Assembly (NCBI GenBank): GCA_905187695.1
Contig: CAJJIY010000025.1
Span: 1-19,080, forward strand
Length of the DNA stretch: 19,080 nucleotides
Origin: an uncultured Eubacteriales bacterium
Lineage (GTDB): Bacteria; Bacillota; Clostridia; Oscillospirales; CAG-272
Reading direction: 5' to 3'
The notes beneath the pieces were generated by a model. It ran no database searches. It was not told the DNA's origin and saw only the letters and a program-made list of their open reading frames with translations. The position numbers were made by a program, and so were the translations under genes. Below, one piece after another: positions 1 through 7,821 of the stretch; position 1 is the first letter of the stretch; every line of letters begins with the position of its first letter.

Positions 1-61
1 GATTCGCATCCAGCTGGTAGATATAATTTTCTTTTATATCAATGTTTTGTTCCATTTTCAT
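1..61 (-). CDS. Start of an unidentified gene, cut by the window edge
   Basis: After the stop codon of the upstream regulator gene (TGA at 72-70) an ATG occurs 8 nt later at 61, with a second ATG at 55. The frame stays open to the window edge and gives about 20 residues beginning MKMEQNIDIKENYIYQLDAN. There is no strong Shine-Dalgarno: GTGAG overlaps the end of the preceding gene and sits close to either ATG, so the start is ambiguous. The tight spacing suggests co-transcription with the AlbA_2 regulator. Nothing in so short a fragment identifies the product. Genes next to such regulators often belong to restriction or defence loci, but that is only an inference. Confidence 0.5.
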   Translation of the reverse strand, partial: MKMEQNIDIKENYIYQLDAN

Positions 62-69
62 CTCACGCT

Positions 70-1413
70 TCAACCGTTTTGGTTCGCTGATACCCCCGGA
101 CACAGACTATAAGAAACATTCTTTCTCGTCCCACTCGCCGTAATCTTTCCGTCCTCCATCATTTTTTGCAGAATTCTGCGTGTGGTGGAGGTGGAAACGC
201 CGAGTGCTTTCTCAATTTCCGTGCGGGGATGTGGCGTATGATCGGCGAGGACGGAGAGGACGACCTGTTCCCGTTCGGTGAAAACAGGCGGCTCTTTGAC
301 TATATTTGTAGTCGTTTTCAAAGATATGCTCTGATTCGGCAAGACAAATTTGAATGCCCCGGAAGTTACGGTCACCTCCGGTTTTCTCGGAGAATTCTGA
401 TAGGAGGACATGATCTTGTTCATGCCGGTTCCGTACGCCTCAATGAGCCCCATGCGATAGAAAATGTCGGCAAGTTTTTTGTTACGGCAATAGGAAATAC
501 CAAGCATCATATCGTCATAGGAAATGCCCCCGGCAAGACCGCCGATGGAAATCAGTTCAATACGGTCCGAATACACGCTGAGAAGCGTACTTGCCGAAAC
601 GGCATAGTCCCGGTGAACAATGGCGTTGAGGAGTGCCTCGCGGATGGCGGTGTCGGGATAATCCTTGTGGTCAATGCGCTGTAACCCCTCAAAGGTCGCC
701 GCATTCCGGTTGCGCATATCAAGGTAGGCATACGCATCCTCCAACTGCTTTAAGAGCGAACCGGTGAACTCCCGACGGTCCTGGAAGTTGTCCTGATTGA
801 CGCCGGCAAAGGTGGCAGCTTTGATGATATGCGGGCACTGATCCGAAAGGAGCAAGGCAAGGTTGGAATACAGCCCGTCGCGGTCGATAAGCCCCAGCGT
901 TTTCATCTGCGTTTCGCCGAGGGAGAGATTCCGCTTGGCAAACTCCGCCGTCACCTTTTCAAAAGTCAATTCCTGTTCCAGCGAACGCATATCCTCGTAA
1001 TTATCGCCATCGGTTTCCTTGATCATCTGGCGGATAGCAGTATCGGATGCGGGGACAGAGGAAGTCTCCTGGCGGACAAATACACCTTCCGGACGAAGCC
1101 CTTTGGCGGCAAGGTAATACGGGCGATGTGCCCCGCATTGCACCTGCACGGCAACAATGCTTTTCCCCTCATCCGCAGGCAACGCCCCGATGTGCATAAA
1201 CACCGTGACATCGGGCTTTATGGCGTCTCTTGCCGCATTCATCACCTGTTGCATCACGGCATCGGCATTTTCCACGCCGCAAACACTTCCGTTATCTTCT
1301 ACGCCGATATAAATCGTGCCTCCGCGCGTGTTGGCAAAGGCGATAATCTCTTTCTTGATGTCCTCTACATAGACGGACTTCAGTTCCACCGTCTCACTTT
1401 CGGCAAACAGCAT
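70..1413 (-). CDS. AlbA_2 (Schlafen-like) DNA-binding domain regulator with winged-helix C-terminus
   Basis: A 447-residue protein of the COG2865-type family of putative transcriptional regulators. Residues about 4-125 form an AlbA_2 domain (ELKSVYVEDIKKEIIAFANT, GGTIYIGVEDNG). Residues about 250-360 resemble the GHKL-like ATPase region found in these proteins (DTAIREALLNAIVHRDY, then GTGMNKI). Residues about 378-436 look like a winged helix (REQVVLSVL, then STSTTRRILQKMMEDGKI). The likely role is a nucleic-acid-binding regulator, possibly of its own locus. The frame opens 16 codons earlier at 1461, but ATG 1413 is chosen because GGAGG (1423-1419) lies 5 nt upstream, the AlbA_2 core begins right after it, and the earlier ATG would lie at or before the transcription start set by the promoter. 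The gene runs almost directly into a further gene at the window edge. Its partners and ligand cannot be read from the sequence. Confidence 0.85.
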   Translation of the reverse strand: MLFAESETVELKSVYVEDIKKEIIAFANTRGGTIYIGVEDNGSVCGVENADAVMQQVMNAARDAIKPDVTVFMHIGALPADEGKSIVAVQVQCGAHRPYYLAAKGLRPEGVFVRQETSSVPASDTAIRQMIKETDGDNYEDMRSLEQELTFEKVTAEFAKRNLSLGETQMKTLGLIDRDGLYSNLALLLSDQCPHIIKAATFAGVNQDNFQDRREFTGSLLKQLEDAYAYLDMRNRNAATFEGLQRIDHKDYPDTAIREALLNAIVHRDYAVSASTLLSVYSDRIELISIGGLAGGISYDDMMLGISYCRNKKLADIFYRMGLIEAYGTGMNKIMSSYQNSPRKPEVTVTSGAFKFVLPNQSISLKTTTNIVKEPPVFTEREQVVLSVLADHTPHPRTEIEKALGVSTSTTRRILQKMMEDGKITASGTRKNVSYSLCPGVSANQNG

Positions 1414-1451
1414 AGCAACCTCCGAGCAAAAAGTCTTTCTTTTCCGTGCAT

Positions 1452-1480
1452 AGTATACCACATTTTGTTCACCGCGTCAA
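1452..1480 (-). promoter_or_regulatory. Sigma-A promoter of the AlbA_2 regulator
   Basis: On the minus strand TTGACG (1480-1475) is followed after exactly 17 bp by TATACT (1457-1452). This matches a vegetative promoter at 5 of 6 positions in each box and gives a short leader of about 30-35 nt before ATG 1413. Confidence 0.85.
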
Positions 1481-1520
1481 GCCAAATGAACAAATTAGTG
1501 AATAATAAATTGAACAAATT
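1462..1520. repeat. Three copies of a TGAACAAATT box around the AlbA_2 promoter (candidate operators)
   Basis: On the plus strand TGAACAAATT occurs at 1487-1496 and again at 1511-1520, start to start 24 bp. An inverted near-copy, ATTTTGTTCA (9 of 10), lies at 1462-1471 between the -35 and -10 boxes. The inverted copy and the first direct copy form a dyad spanning the -35 box. This layout is what one expects of operator sites, and the adjacent gene encodes a protein with DNA-binding domains, so autorepression is plausible but inferred. Confidence 0.55.
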
Positions 1521-1534
1521 CTTGCTGCCGGGGT

Positions 1535-1963
1535 ATGGGGATGCCCCATCGGCGAATTATGGGGACATTTGCCGCTGCAAGCGTTTTGCTTTGGACTATC
1601 ACAATTCCCGCTTGGACTCCATTCTTCCGTTATGCACAACATCTTGAAAATGCGGATGAGATTTTCTCTATTGTTATTAAACTCGCTCCCTTCTATATTG
1701 CGTATACGGGGTGTGCCATTATCGATAGTATCTTCATCGGCTTGGGCAAAACGGGCTGCAACGCCGTCAATTCTCTGATCATCAATCTTGGCTATTATGG
1801 TATTTTCTATGTTCTGTACCGTACAAACGCCATCACATTTGACATGAACAAGATCATTTTGATGTTCGGCTTCGGCATGGTCGTACATTATGCAATCTCT
1901 CTCATACAAGAGAGGTTCGTTTTCGGAAAAAGAATACCGCAAATCTCCGTTGACGAATCCTAA
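1535..1963 (+). pseudogene. 3' remnant of a MATE-family efflux transporter gene
   Basis: This plus-strand frame encodes 142 residues resembling the last third of MATE multidrug/Na+ antiporters (usually about 450 residues). Hydrophobic segments lie near residues 8-28, 45-70, 78-95 and 103-122, with a small-residue-rich stretch, IAYTGCAIIDSIFIGLGKTG, typical of the C-terminal half. The N-terminal two thirds are missing: reading upstream, the frame meets a stop at 1511-1513 inside the operator-like repeats of the neighbouring regulator. The first ATG (1535) has no ribosome binding site. The remnant is AT-richer than its neighbours, points opposite to every other gene here and keeps its own terminator. 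It is therefore called a truncated gene, with the break at about 1521-1540. A translated short protein cannot be fully excluded. Confidence 0.7.
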
Positions 1964-1969
1964 CAACCC

Positions 1970-2002
1970 AAAGGCTTCGTGAAAAATCCGAAGCCTTTCT
2001 TT
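1970..2002 (+). terminator. Rho-independent terminator after the MATE remnant
   Basis: Stem AAAGGCTTCG (1970-1979) pairs with CGAAGCCTTT (1989-1998) around a 9-nt loop, followed by CTTTT. It starts 7 nt after the stop codon of the MATE remnant, so it is probably that gene's original terminator. Confidence 0.8.
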
Positions 2003-2145
2003 TACAATTCTGTTCTCGTTTGCTTTTTTCCGCGGAGCGTAAATTTGTCCTGCTATGTATTTTTGAAAATGCGACTGTGACGGGCGTTTCTTGCATTTTT
2101 AGCAATGAACCCGGCTTGTTCAGATATCTTTCCTTGACACAAAAT

Positions 2146-2181
2146 CATGCCCCCAAAAAGCTAAACGCTTTTGGGGGCATG
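2146..2181 (-). terminator. Terminator of pepD (bidirectional hairpin)
   Basis: CATGCCCCC (2146-2154) pairs with GGGGGCATG (2173-2181), and the helix continues through AAAA/TTTT and GC/GC with one bulged A and a 5-nt loop. On the minus strand it starts 26 nt after the pepD stop and is followed by ATTTTGTG. On the plus strand it is followed by TTTTATATG, so it may work both ways. The stretch 2003-2145 shows no gene I can support. Confidence 0.8.
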
Positions 2182-2207
2182 TTTTATATGATAGCTCCAG
2201 TTTAAAT

Positions 2208-3644
2208 TTAAAATTCCAAGGCAAGGAATTTGCAAACGGCCGCATAGACGCGGACGGCCGAGGAAAGCGACAGCGTTTCGGCCGGCGTATGCAGGTCACA
2301 GACATCCGGGCCGGCGGAAAGCGCCACCAGTCCCGGCAATCGCTCGGAGATAAGACCGCATTCCAAGCCCGCATGAATAACGGTGGGGGCGGTCTCCCGG
2401 CCGGTTGCTTCATGATACGCCCGGCAATAGGCTCTGATCATCGGGCTGTCCGCCGAACTGACCCATCCTGGATAGGCCGCGTAGTGCCGGTTTTGAGCGC
2501 CGATCCGGTCGGCCAGTGCGTCCAGTTCTGTCTTGGAATCTTCCAGTTCGGCAGGAAGTTCCGAACGGGAAGAAAAGCCGAAATTCACCTCGTTTGCCTC
2601 GGTGCGGACCCGCGCCAGATTGCGGGAAGTCCGCGGCAAGCGCGGCGGCTCTGTGCGGTAGGCAAATACGCCGTTTCGGACGGAAAGAACCGAAAGGACT
2701 TTTTCGGTATCGGCGGCCGTGAAATGGGCACTCACCGGCACTTTTTGGACCGACAGCGTAAAACCGCTGTCCTCTTTTGTGAGTTTTTCACGCACTTCGT
2801 TTTCAAAAATCCGCGCCACCGTCCGCACAGTTTCCTCCTCTTCGGAAAGAATCGCGGCCTTGCACTCACGCGGAATGGCATTGTCTTTGTCTCCGCCGGT
2901 CAGATAAGCGAGCGTAAACGCGGTTTTTTCGCCGATTTCACGCAGGAGTTTTCCCATAAGGGAAAGCGCATTCTGCCGCCCTTTGTCAATATCCTCGCCC
3001 GAATGGCCGCCGGCAAGTCCGTCAATCGTGAGAAGCAACGCCTCTTCCCTGCAGGATTGAGGCATATACGGCAAAGAAAGATCGGAGCGCACACCGCCGC
3101 AACAACCGATGATCACGGCGTTTTCTTCCGAAGAATCGAGATTGAGCATTCGCCGGGCGGCAATTTGACTGTAATCAAAAGCCAATGCACCATCCATGCC
3201 GACCTCTTCGCCGGCCGTAAAGAGGCACTCCAGCGGGGGGTGCGATAATTCAGAGTCGGCAAGTACAGAAAGGATCATGGCAACGCCGATGCCGTCATCC
3301 GCGCCTAGCGTCGTACCGTCGGCAAACAGACGGTCATCCTCCCGTTTCAGCACAATCCCTTCTTTTTTGAAATCATGCGAAACGCCCACCTTTTTCTCCG
3401 CCACCATGTCGGTATGGCACTGCAAAAGAAGCGGAGCTTCATCTTCCCGGCCTTTGCTGCCCGGTTTTTTGATAAAAACATTGCGCGCTTCGTCCCGCAC
3501 GGCAAAAAGGCCCTTTTGGGCGGCGAATTCAAGCAGGAAGCTTACCATGCCTTCCTCGTTGCCCGAAGCGCGTGGAATGGCCGAAATTTTAGTGAAATAA
3601 TGAAATACCGGATGGCTTTCATACCCATTCCAAATCTGATTCAT
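2208..3644 (-). CDS. pepD: Aminoacyl-histidine dipeptidase (M20C, PepD family)
   Basis: A 478-residue cytosolic zinc peptidase that cleaves Xaa-His and other dipeptides, releasing amino acids for nutrition; the length is usual for PepD. Visible metal and active-site motifs are QCHTDM (His77, Asp79), GADDG (Asp116/117), GEEVGMDG with the catalytic and metal-binding Glu146/147, DGLAGGHSG (209-216), HAGLECG (424-430) and DLHTPAE (450-456) near the C-terminus. These follow the M20 order with the dimerisation (lid) domain in the middle. Start: GAGG lies 7 nt before ATG 3644. It follows the MreB-like gene by 60 bp, and a hairpin lies between them. I see no separate promoter in that gap, so expression probably comes from read-through or from a promoter inside the upstream gene. 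Confidence 0.95.
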   Translation of the reverse strand: MNQIWNGYESHPVFHYFTKISAIPRASGNEEGMVSFLLEFAAQKGLFAVRDEARNVFIKKPGSKGREDEAPLLLQCHTDMVAEKKVGVSHDFKKEGIVLKREDDRLFADGTTLGADDGIGVAMILSVLADSELSHPPLECLFTAGEEVGMDGALAFDYSQIAARRMLNLDSSEENAVIIGCCGGVRSDLSLPYMPQSCREEALLLTIDGLAGGHSGEDIDKGRQNALSLMGKLLREIGEKTAFTLAYLTGGDKDNAIPRECKAAILSEEEETVRTVARIFENEVREKLTKEDSGFTLSVQKVPVSAHFTAADTEKVLSVLSVRNGVFAYRTEPPRLPRTSRNLARVRTEANEVNFGFSSRSELPAELEDSKTELDALADRIGAQNRHYAAYPGWVSSADSPMIRAYCRAYHEATGRETAPTVIHAGLECGLISERLPGLVALSAGPDVCDLHTPAETLSLSSAVRVYAAVCKFLALEF

Positions 3645-3673
3645 TTTTATACCTCTTCCTTTCCCGAAGCAAT

Positions 3674-3706
3674 AAAACCGCCAAAGGACTCTTCCCCGGC
3701 GGTTTT
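3674..3706 (-). terminator. Hairpin terminator/attenuator between the MreB-like gene and pepD
   Basis: AAAACCGCC (3674-3682) pairs with GGCGGTTTT (3698-3706) around a 15-nt loop. In the minus-strand transcript the 3' arm ends in GGCGGUUUUAUU. The stem overlaps the stop codon (3707-3705) of the MreB-like gene, so ribosomes finishing that gene would cover it. Since pepD shows no promoter of its own, it probably attenuates rather than ends transcription. Confidence 0.7.
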
Positions 3707-4682
3707 ATGATTTTCCGATGCGTTCCAATGCCAACGCCGCGCCTTCCGCCACCGCGCTTTGCGCATTGGCGGCGATCCGGGTGCGGAGTCCCATGACATC
3801 TGCCAAAAACTGATCCATCCCCATGAGCACAGCGCCGCCGGTCAGAACCACGCCGCCGCGGGCAATATCGGCCCGCATATCATCGCCGGTCTGTTCCACC
3901 ACCGAAACCACAGCGTCCAGAATGGTTGTGAGCGGTTCCCGGAGGGCCCCCAGCATTTCCCTGGAGGAAAGCGTGACGATACGCGGTTCTTTTGTGGTGA
4001 GATCGCGTCCTTTGACATCCAGCTTTTTTTCTTCTATGTTGCCCGAAATCGCCCCGATGCGAATCTTGATCTGTTCGGCCGTGCGTTTGCCGACATAAAG
4101 CCGGTGTTTTTCGCGCATATAACGGACAATGGCGGAATTAAACTGATCTCCGCCGGTATTGACCGAAACATGCGTCACCATATCGCCGATGAAGATCATG
4201 GCGGCTTCGGTGCGGGAAGCGCCGATATGAACCAACATCTGACCCACGGGAGAAGAAAAATCCAACCCGACCCCCAATGCGGCGCAAAGCGGTGCCTCCA
4301 GAAGATGTACACGGGCAGCTCCCGCCGCCAGCACAGCATCTTCTACAGCGTTGGTTTGCGCTTCCGTGAGATCACAGGGAATGGAGACCATGACAACCGG
4401 ACGCAAAAGTGTGCGCCCCAGCGCTTTTTTAAAGAAAAAACGCAGAATGGAAGCAAGAATATCCGCGCATTTCACCACCGGATCCCACAGCGGCCAGCAA
4501 AGCCGATAATGGTCGGGAGCTTCCTCCACGGTTTTCATGGCATCGTTTCCCGCGGCAATCGTTTCGCCGCTGTCCACATCCACTGCGCCCACTGTCGGCT
4601 CGTAAAGCAAAATACCGTCTTCCACCGTGCAGATGGTCGTCTGCGTTGTTCCGATGTCAAGACCGACTCCTTTGCGGATCAT
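3705..4682 (-). CDS. mreB: MreB-family actin-like protein (divergent)
   Basis: A 325-residue member of the MreB/Mbl bacterial actin family, whose filaments direct side-wall peptidoglycan synthesis at the membrane. Phosphate-1 loop: LDIGTTQTT (8-16). Further family signatures: LYEPTVGAVD (26-35), AAGNDAM (43-49), KRTAEQIKIRIG (199-210, cf. ERTAEQIKMEIG) and the adenosine motif GGVVLTGGAVL (276-286). The phosphate-2 loop, normally DIGGGTTE, reads HIGASRTE (152-159): the Asp and the glycine triplet are lost while the Glu is kept, so nucleotide handling may differ. Residues 61-75 also depart from the usual RPMKDGVI segment. Start: the open frame extends to 4841, but ATG 4682 has GGGAGG 6 nt upstream and begins the family homology. 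mreC and mreD are not adjacent; comF lies upstream and pepD downstream. Which MreB paralogue this is cannot be decided here. Confidence 0.85.
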   Translation of the reverse strand: MIRKGVGLDIGTTQTTICTVEDGILLYEPTVGAVDVDSGETIAAGNDAMKTVEEAPDHYRLCWPLWDPVVKCADILASILRFFFKKALGRTLLRPVVMVSIPCDLTEAQTNAVEDAVLAAGAARVHLLEAPLCAALGVGLDFSSPVGQMLVHIGASRTEAAMIFIGDMVTHVSVNTGGDQFNSAIVRYMREKHRLYVGKRTAEQIKIRIGAISGNIEEKKLDVKGRDLTTKEPRIVTLSSREMLGALREPLTTILDAVVSVVEQTGDDMRADIARGGVVLTGGAVLMGMDQFLADVMGLRTRIAANAQSAVAEGAALALERIGKS

Positions 4683-4734
4683 ATTCTCCCTCCCTTCTCG
4701 GTCCAAAATACCATTGAATTTGCAAGATAGATTT

Positions 4735-4763
4735 ATTATACTACATTCCGGCAAAAAATGCAA
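4735..4763 (-). promoter_or_regulatory. Sigma-A promoter of the MreB-like gene
   Basis: TTGCAT (4763-4758), a 17-bp spacer and a consensus TATAAT (4740-4735) on the minus strand, located just after the comF stop codon. This gives the MreB-like gene its own start about 45 nt upstream of ATG 4682. Confidence 0.85.
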
Positions 4764-4780
4764 TCCCCTGACCGGATTTT

Positions 4781-5566
4781 CTACAATCCCTGCAAAAATG
4801 TTTTCTTTGGGTCCGCCTTGGGCGGAACGACCGCCACGCAAACGCCGACCACTTCAGCGGCACCGGCGTGAAGAAGCGTCCGCGCGGCTTCCGCCATGCT
4901 GGCTCCTGTGGTCACCAGATCATCCAAAAGCAGGATCCGTGCGCCACAGACTTCTCCGCAGACCCGGAATACACCCCGTACATTCCGCCGTCTTTGCATG
5001 CGGTTCAGTTTTTTCTGCTGACCCGTTTCTTTTGCCCGGACAAGAAAAGAACGACAGGTCAGATTCAGCCGTTTGCCAAGCAGAGCGGAAAGCTCCGCAG
5101 TCTGATCGAACCCGTAAAGACAACGGTTTTCCCGGGAACGCGGCAGATAAGTCAGAACAAAAGGCGGGACATCCGGATTTTTAATTTTATCCTCCGCAAG
5201 GAACTGCTCTATTACAGGAGACAGCTCCGTTGAAAGACAGGTAAAAACCCGGTCAAGGCGGTGTTCTTTGGCCCGAAGCAGAATCCGTCGCAGAGCCGGC
5301 GCTTCATCCGGGCTGTAAAAAGCGAGTTTAAGGAGTCCCGCTGCGCCGGCTTTTTCCATGAGCCCCGGCTGACAGCGACAATTCCGCAGTTCCAATCTGC
5401 AAACCGGGCAAAAAGCCACCTGCTCACGGGAAAGCGCCTGCCGACATCCGGGACAAAGCACCGGCGCCGGGCATCCGGGTGTAAAAGGAAGGCGTTTCCC
5501 GCAGGAAACACAGCACGGCGGAAAAAGCAGTGAGCGGAGAAACCCGAGAACATCCTTTCTCCTCAC
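4781..5566 (-). CDS. comF: ComF family protein (phosphoribosyltransferase-like, competence-associated)
   Basis: A 261-residue protein. The N-terminus has zinc-binding Cys pairs (Cys19/22, Cys38/41, Cys53/56, Cys63/65), followed by a type I phosphoribosyltransferase fold with the PRPP-binding loop ILLLDDLVTTGAS (211-223). ComF proteins assist DNA uptake during natural transformation and are also widespread in non-competent species; the reaction they catalyse is not settled. The start is GTG at 5566, which overlaps the recD2 stop as GTGA and has AAGGAGG 7 nt upstream inside the end of recD2. The overlap implies translational coupling with the RecD2 helicase, so both probably act in single-stranded DNA handling. 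It is at the slightly long end for the family. Confidence 0.93.
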   Translation of the reverse strand: MRRKDVLGFLRSLLFPPCCVSCGKRLPFTPGCPAPVLCPGCRQALSREQVAFCPVCRLELRNCRCQPGLMEKAGAAGLLKLAFYSPDEAPALRRILLRAKEHRLDRVFTCLSTELSPVIEQFLAEDKIKNPDVPPFVLTYLPRSRENRCLYGFDQTAELSALLGKRLNLTCRSFLVRAKETGQQKKLNRMQRRRNVRGVFRVCGEVCGARILLLDDLVTTGASMAEAARTLLHAGAAEVVGVCVAVVPPKADPKKTFLQGL

Positions 5567-7806
5567 GCCTCTTCCTCCTTCAGAGCAAGCCGCGCCGCAA
5601 GACCGGTGTACCTAAGTGACTGCCGGTTGTTTTTCACCATGGTCTCGATCACATCCGCCCGGCCGACCAAAATCACCATGCGTTGAGCGCGCGTGACGGC
5701 CGTATAAAAAAGATTCCGGGTAAGCAACATCGGCGCGGCGCTCCCCAATGCCATGATGACCACCGGATATTCGCTTCCCTGGCTTTTATGAACCGTTACG
5801 GCATAGGCCTGATCCAGTTCCTCGCTCTCGGTAAAATCATAAACCGCGTGCCGGTCGTCAAAAGCCACCGAAATGGCATGATCGGCCGGACTGATCTCTT
5901 CGATTACGCCGATATCTCCGTTGAAAACACCGCAACCCTTCTCTTCTCCGCGTTCCCATGAAAGATCGTAATTATTGCGGATCTGCATCACACGGTCGCC
6001 TTCCCGCAGGACGCGGTCGCGGAATTTATGTTCCCGCTTTCGCGAAGCGGGGGGATTCAGGACCGATTGCAGCACGCGGTTGAGATTTTCGCTGCCGGCT
6101 TCGCCCCGGCGGGTCGGCGACACCACCTGAATACCGCCCACTACCGAAGGGCCGTAAGCGCGGGGCAACCGCGTCCGGCACAGTTCGGCCACGGTATCGG
6201 CAATTTCCCGGTCGCTCTGACGCGGTAAAAAGAAGAAATCGCCATCGGTACACCGGAGTTCCGGCATTTCACCGCGGTTGATTGCATGGGCATTGGTCAC
6301 GATCAGACTGTTTTCGGCCTGGCGGAAAATCTGAGTGAGCCGGATAGTGGCAAAACGCCCGCAGGCAATGATATCATGGAGCACATTCCCCGGGCCGACC
6401 GAGGGCAACTGATCGGAATCGCCGATAAGGATCAGGCGTGCGCCCGGTTTGATGGCGCGCAAAAGTGCCGCTGTCAGCGGCAAATCCAGCATAGAGCTTT
6501 CATCCACAATAACAACATCTTCTTCAAGACGGTTTTTCTCGTTCCGGAGGAATTCGCTTTTTTTGCCCTCTCCATAGCTCATTTCCAACAGCCGATGTAC
6601 CGTTCCGGCTTCGTCCGAAGTGGCCTCGGACAGCCGCTTGGCCGCCCGGCCGGTCGGCGCGCAAAGCGCCACGCGCAGATCCATACTCTTGAAAATATGC
6701 AAAAGTGCCCGCACCACTGTGGTTTTGCCGGTACCCGGGCCGCCGGTCAGCACGGCCACGCCGTTTTCCAGCGAAGCGGCAATCGCCTCGCGCTGAAGTT
6801 GTGCATATGTCATTTCACTGCGGCGTTCTTCGCGTTCGATGAAAAGTGCCGCGTCACGGCTATCGATCCGGATACATTCCCGGTTGAGTTTTACAAGAGA
6901 CTCACAGACCGTGCGCTCGCACTCATAATAATAGCGGTCATAATAGTAATTTTCGCTGCCCTTTTCCCGCGTGATACGAACCCGCCTGATTTTGCGTGTT
7001 TTCATCAGTTCGTCAACTGCCGGCAAAACCGCATTTTCATTCACGCCAAGCAATTCGGCCGAAGCCTTTACAAGCATAGGACCCGGCAGGCAGGTATGCC
7101 CGTTCTGGTTGGCGTTATAGGACAGAATGTGGAGAATACCGCTTTCAATCCGCTTGGGATCGTCCGCCTGGATGCCCAGTTTTGCTCCCATGGCATCCGC
7201 CTTTTCAAAACCGATACCCTCGATTTCCTCACAGAGCGCATAGGGATTGGCTTTGGCTTTTTCAACCGCGCCCGTGCCCCACGCATGGTAGATCCGCACT
7301 GTGAGCGCGGCACCGAAATAATCTCTGAAAAAAAGCATGGCATTGCGCACGCCGGCCTGCTTTTTGAATTCCTGTGAGATTTCCCCGGCGGCTTTGGCAC
7401 TGATTCCCGGAATCTGCGTCAGCCACGCGGCATGGTTTTCAATGACATCAAAAGTCTCCGTGCCGAAAAGCTCCACGATCTTTTGCGCTTTTTTGGGACC
7501 GATCCCCCGGATAGTCCGGGAAGAAAGATATTTAAGGATTGCAGCGGAGTCGGAAGGCAGATTTTTTTCGTATTGTTCCACCCGGAACTGTCGCCCGTAT
7601 TTGGGGTTGTGAATCCACTTTCCGTATACCGTCAGTTCGTCCCCTGTGTTCACACAGGGGAGCGTACCGAGAATGGTAACAAGTTCATTGCTGTCGGTAC
7701 CGAAATCAAGAATCGCATAACCGTTTTCTTCATTGGCATAAATGACGCCTTCCACCGTTCCGGTGAGCTTTTCCAGCCCGTCTTCCCGGCTTTTTGTGTT
7801 TTCCAT
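5563..7806 (-). CDS. recD2: RecD2-type ATP-dependent DNA helicase (SF1B)
   Basis: A 747-residue 5'-3' DNA helicase of the RecD2/RecD-like family, which acts in DNA repair and replication-fork maintenance without RecBC. The N-terminal OB-like region (about 12-80) is followed by helix-hairpin-helix elements (GIGPKKAQKI 101-110, QIPGISAKAAGEI 131-143, EGIGFEKAD 196-204). The helicase core shows Walker A GGPGTGKTT (355-363), motif II VDESSMLD (434-441), motif III GDSDQLPSVGPG (462-473), an HKSQGSEY motif (673-680) and motif VI FYTAVTRAQRM (700-710). The length is typical. Start: GGGGG lies 5 nt before ATG 7806. It sits 15 nt after the small membrane protein gene and overlaps comF, so it belongs to the metK operon. 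Confidence 0.96.
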   Translation of the reverse strand: MENTKSREDGLEKLTGTVEGVIYANEENGYAILDFGTDSNELVTILGTLPCVNTGDELTVYGKWIHNPKYGRQFRVEQYEKNLPSDSAAILKYLSSRTIRGIGPKKAQKIVELFGTETFDVIENHAAWLTQIPGISAKAAGEISQEFKKQAGVRNAMLFFRDYFGAALTVRIYHAWGTGAVEKAKANPYALCEEIEGIGFEKADAMGAKLGIQADDPKRIESGILHILSYNANQNGHTCLPGPMLVKASAELLGVNENAVLPAVDELMKTRKIRRVRITREKGSENYYYDRYYYECERTVCESLVKLNRECIRIDSRDAALFIEREERRSEMTYAQLQREAIAASLENGVAVLTGGPGTGKTTVVRALLHIFKSMDLRVALCAPTGRAAKRLSEATSDEAGTVHRLLEMSYGEGKKSEFLRNEKNRLEEDVVIVDESSMLDLPLTAALLRAIKPGARLILIGDSDQLPSVGPGNVLHDIIACGRFATIRLTQIFRQAENSLIVTNAHAINRGEMPELRCTDGDFFFLPRQSDREIADTVAELCRTRLPRAYGPSVVGGIQVVSPTRRGEAGSENLNRVLQSVLNPPASRKREHKFRDRVLREGDRVMQIRNNYDLSWERGEEKGCGVFNGDIGVIEEISPADHAISVAFDDRHAVYDFTESEELDQAYAVTVHKSQGSEYPVVIMALGSAAPMLLTRNLFYTAVTRAQRMVILVGRADVIETMVKNNRQSLRYTGLAARLALKEEEA

Positions 7807-7821
7807 GCGATCCCCCTTTCG

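Noticed and set aside
2020..2205. Short plus-strand frame in the gap after the MATE remnant
   Set aside because: It has no ribosome binding site and runs into the pepD terminator hairpin; composition does not look coding.
4683..4841. N-terminal extension of the MreB-like protein
   Set aside because: It would cover the promoter and ribosome binding site; homology starts at ATG 4682.
6286..7377. 363-codon plus-strand frame opposite recD2
   Set aside because: Shadow of the RecD2 reading frame; low-complexity basic translation.
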